From: Schoenoplectus triqueter
Lineage: Eukaryota > Streptophyta > Magnoliopsida > Poales > Cyperaceae
Direction: 5' to 3'
DNA length: 61,930 nucleotides
NCBI GenBank assembly: GCA_964058805.1
Contig: CAXKVV010000247.1
Location: 1-61,930 of the forward strand
Shown here: piece by piece, positions 61,780-61,930 of the stretch
Layout of the letters: each line of letters opens with the position of its first letter
Position numbering within the stretch: the first letter of the stretch is position 1
Translations under genes and position numbers: made by a program
Notes under the pieces: model-generated
What the model saw: only the letters and a program-made list of their open reading frames with translations
Told to the model about the DNA's origin: nothing
The model's database searches: none

Positions 61780-61930
61780 ATGGCGCCTTCTGCCTCGTCG
61801 AGAAGAAGGAAGAAGAGAGGGAGGGGAGAAGGAGAAGAGAAAGAGGAGGGCGCGCTCGGCGCACAGAGTCCACAGCTAGGTGGGACCCACAGTCAGAGAG
61901 GCAACACGAGTGAGCCAGGTACACACCGCT
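61780..61930 (+). CDS. Possible start of an unidentified gene, cut by the window end
   Basis: ATG at 61,780 in a fair plant context (ctctaATGGcg) opens a frame that stays open to the window end, about 50 codons. It is Arg/Lys/Glu-rich because it reads a purine-rich tract (61,800-61,851). A possible splice donor (ccag/gtacac) lies at 61,918. The low complexity makes chance likely, and a minus-strand frame of 76 codons (61,694-61,924) overlaps it. No family is recognised. Confidence 0.2.
   Translation, partial: MAPSASSRRRKKRGRGEGEEKEEGALGAQSPQLGGTHSQRGNTSEPGTHR

Overview
This is a plant nuclear window, most likely from an angiosperm. The evidence is a Ty3/gypsy chromovirus-type LTR retrotransposon with a plant initiator-tRNA-Met primer site, long GC-rich satellite arrays, a very AT-rich intergenic block with TTA microsatellites, and a right end carrying plant promoter motifs (TGGGCC/T site II boxes, TATATAAA). 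Nothing is prokaryotic: there are no operons, ribosome binding sites, CRISPR array or rRNA/tRNA genes. I cannot name the species.

About 90 percent of the window is one satellite family with a 58-bp monomer, roughly 64 percent G+C in the array A consensus and carrying a GGTACC (KpnI) site in most copies. Array A (1-24,940) runs with its A-rich strand on top. It contains a 263-bp higher-order unit (four full monomers plus one 31-bp half monomer), a 584-bp tandem duplication, an almost identical 3,546-bp tandem duplication (8,298-11,843 and 11,844-15,389), and 2-6 kb blocks repeated at other offsets. At 24,940/24,941 the family inverts with no spacer. Array B (24,941-34,365 and 40,087-56,700) is a more diverged subfamily in the opposite orientation. 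It is organised in 8-monomer (464 bp) and 12-monomer (696 bp) units that alternate in places as a 20-monomer, about 1,161-bp superunit. A third cassette of about 520 bp is interspersed.

Array B is interrupted by one full-length retrotransposon (34,366-40,086, minus strand, 5-bp target duplication CCGAT). Its LTRs are 662 and 669 bp and differ by about 18 substitutions and one indel region (hand count, about 2.7 percent). It encodes Gag, protease, reverse transcriptase, RNase H and integrase in one frame, broken by a single TGA inside the integrase zinc finger. The integrase end runs through the polypurine tract into the 3' LTR, and the gag ATG lies only 26 bp inside the 5' LTR. This layout, with no classic chromodomain, suggests the centromere-associated CRM clade (inference).

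From 56,701 to 61,930 the sequence leaves the satellite. It shows a short GC-rich junction piece, degenerate minisatellite-like repeats (57,018-58,320), 1.3 kb of AT-rich DNA, and then a more gene-like stretch. That stretch has four site II boxes (59,641-59,760), a minus-strand TATA box (61,033-61,040), a possible minus-strand splice donor and a small open frame. No gene there could be identified with confidence. The many long open frames in the arrays follow from the satellite's T-rich strand having no stop triplet in its consensus, and I do not regard them as genes.
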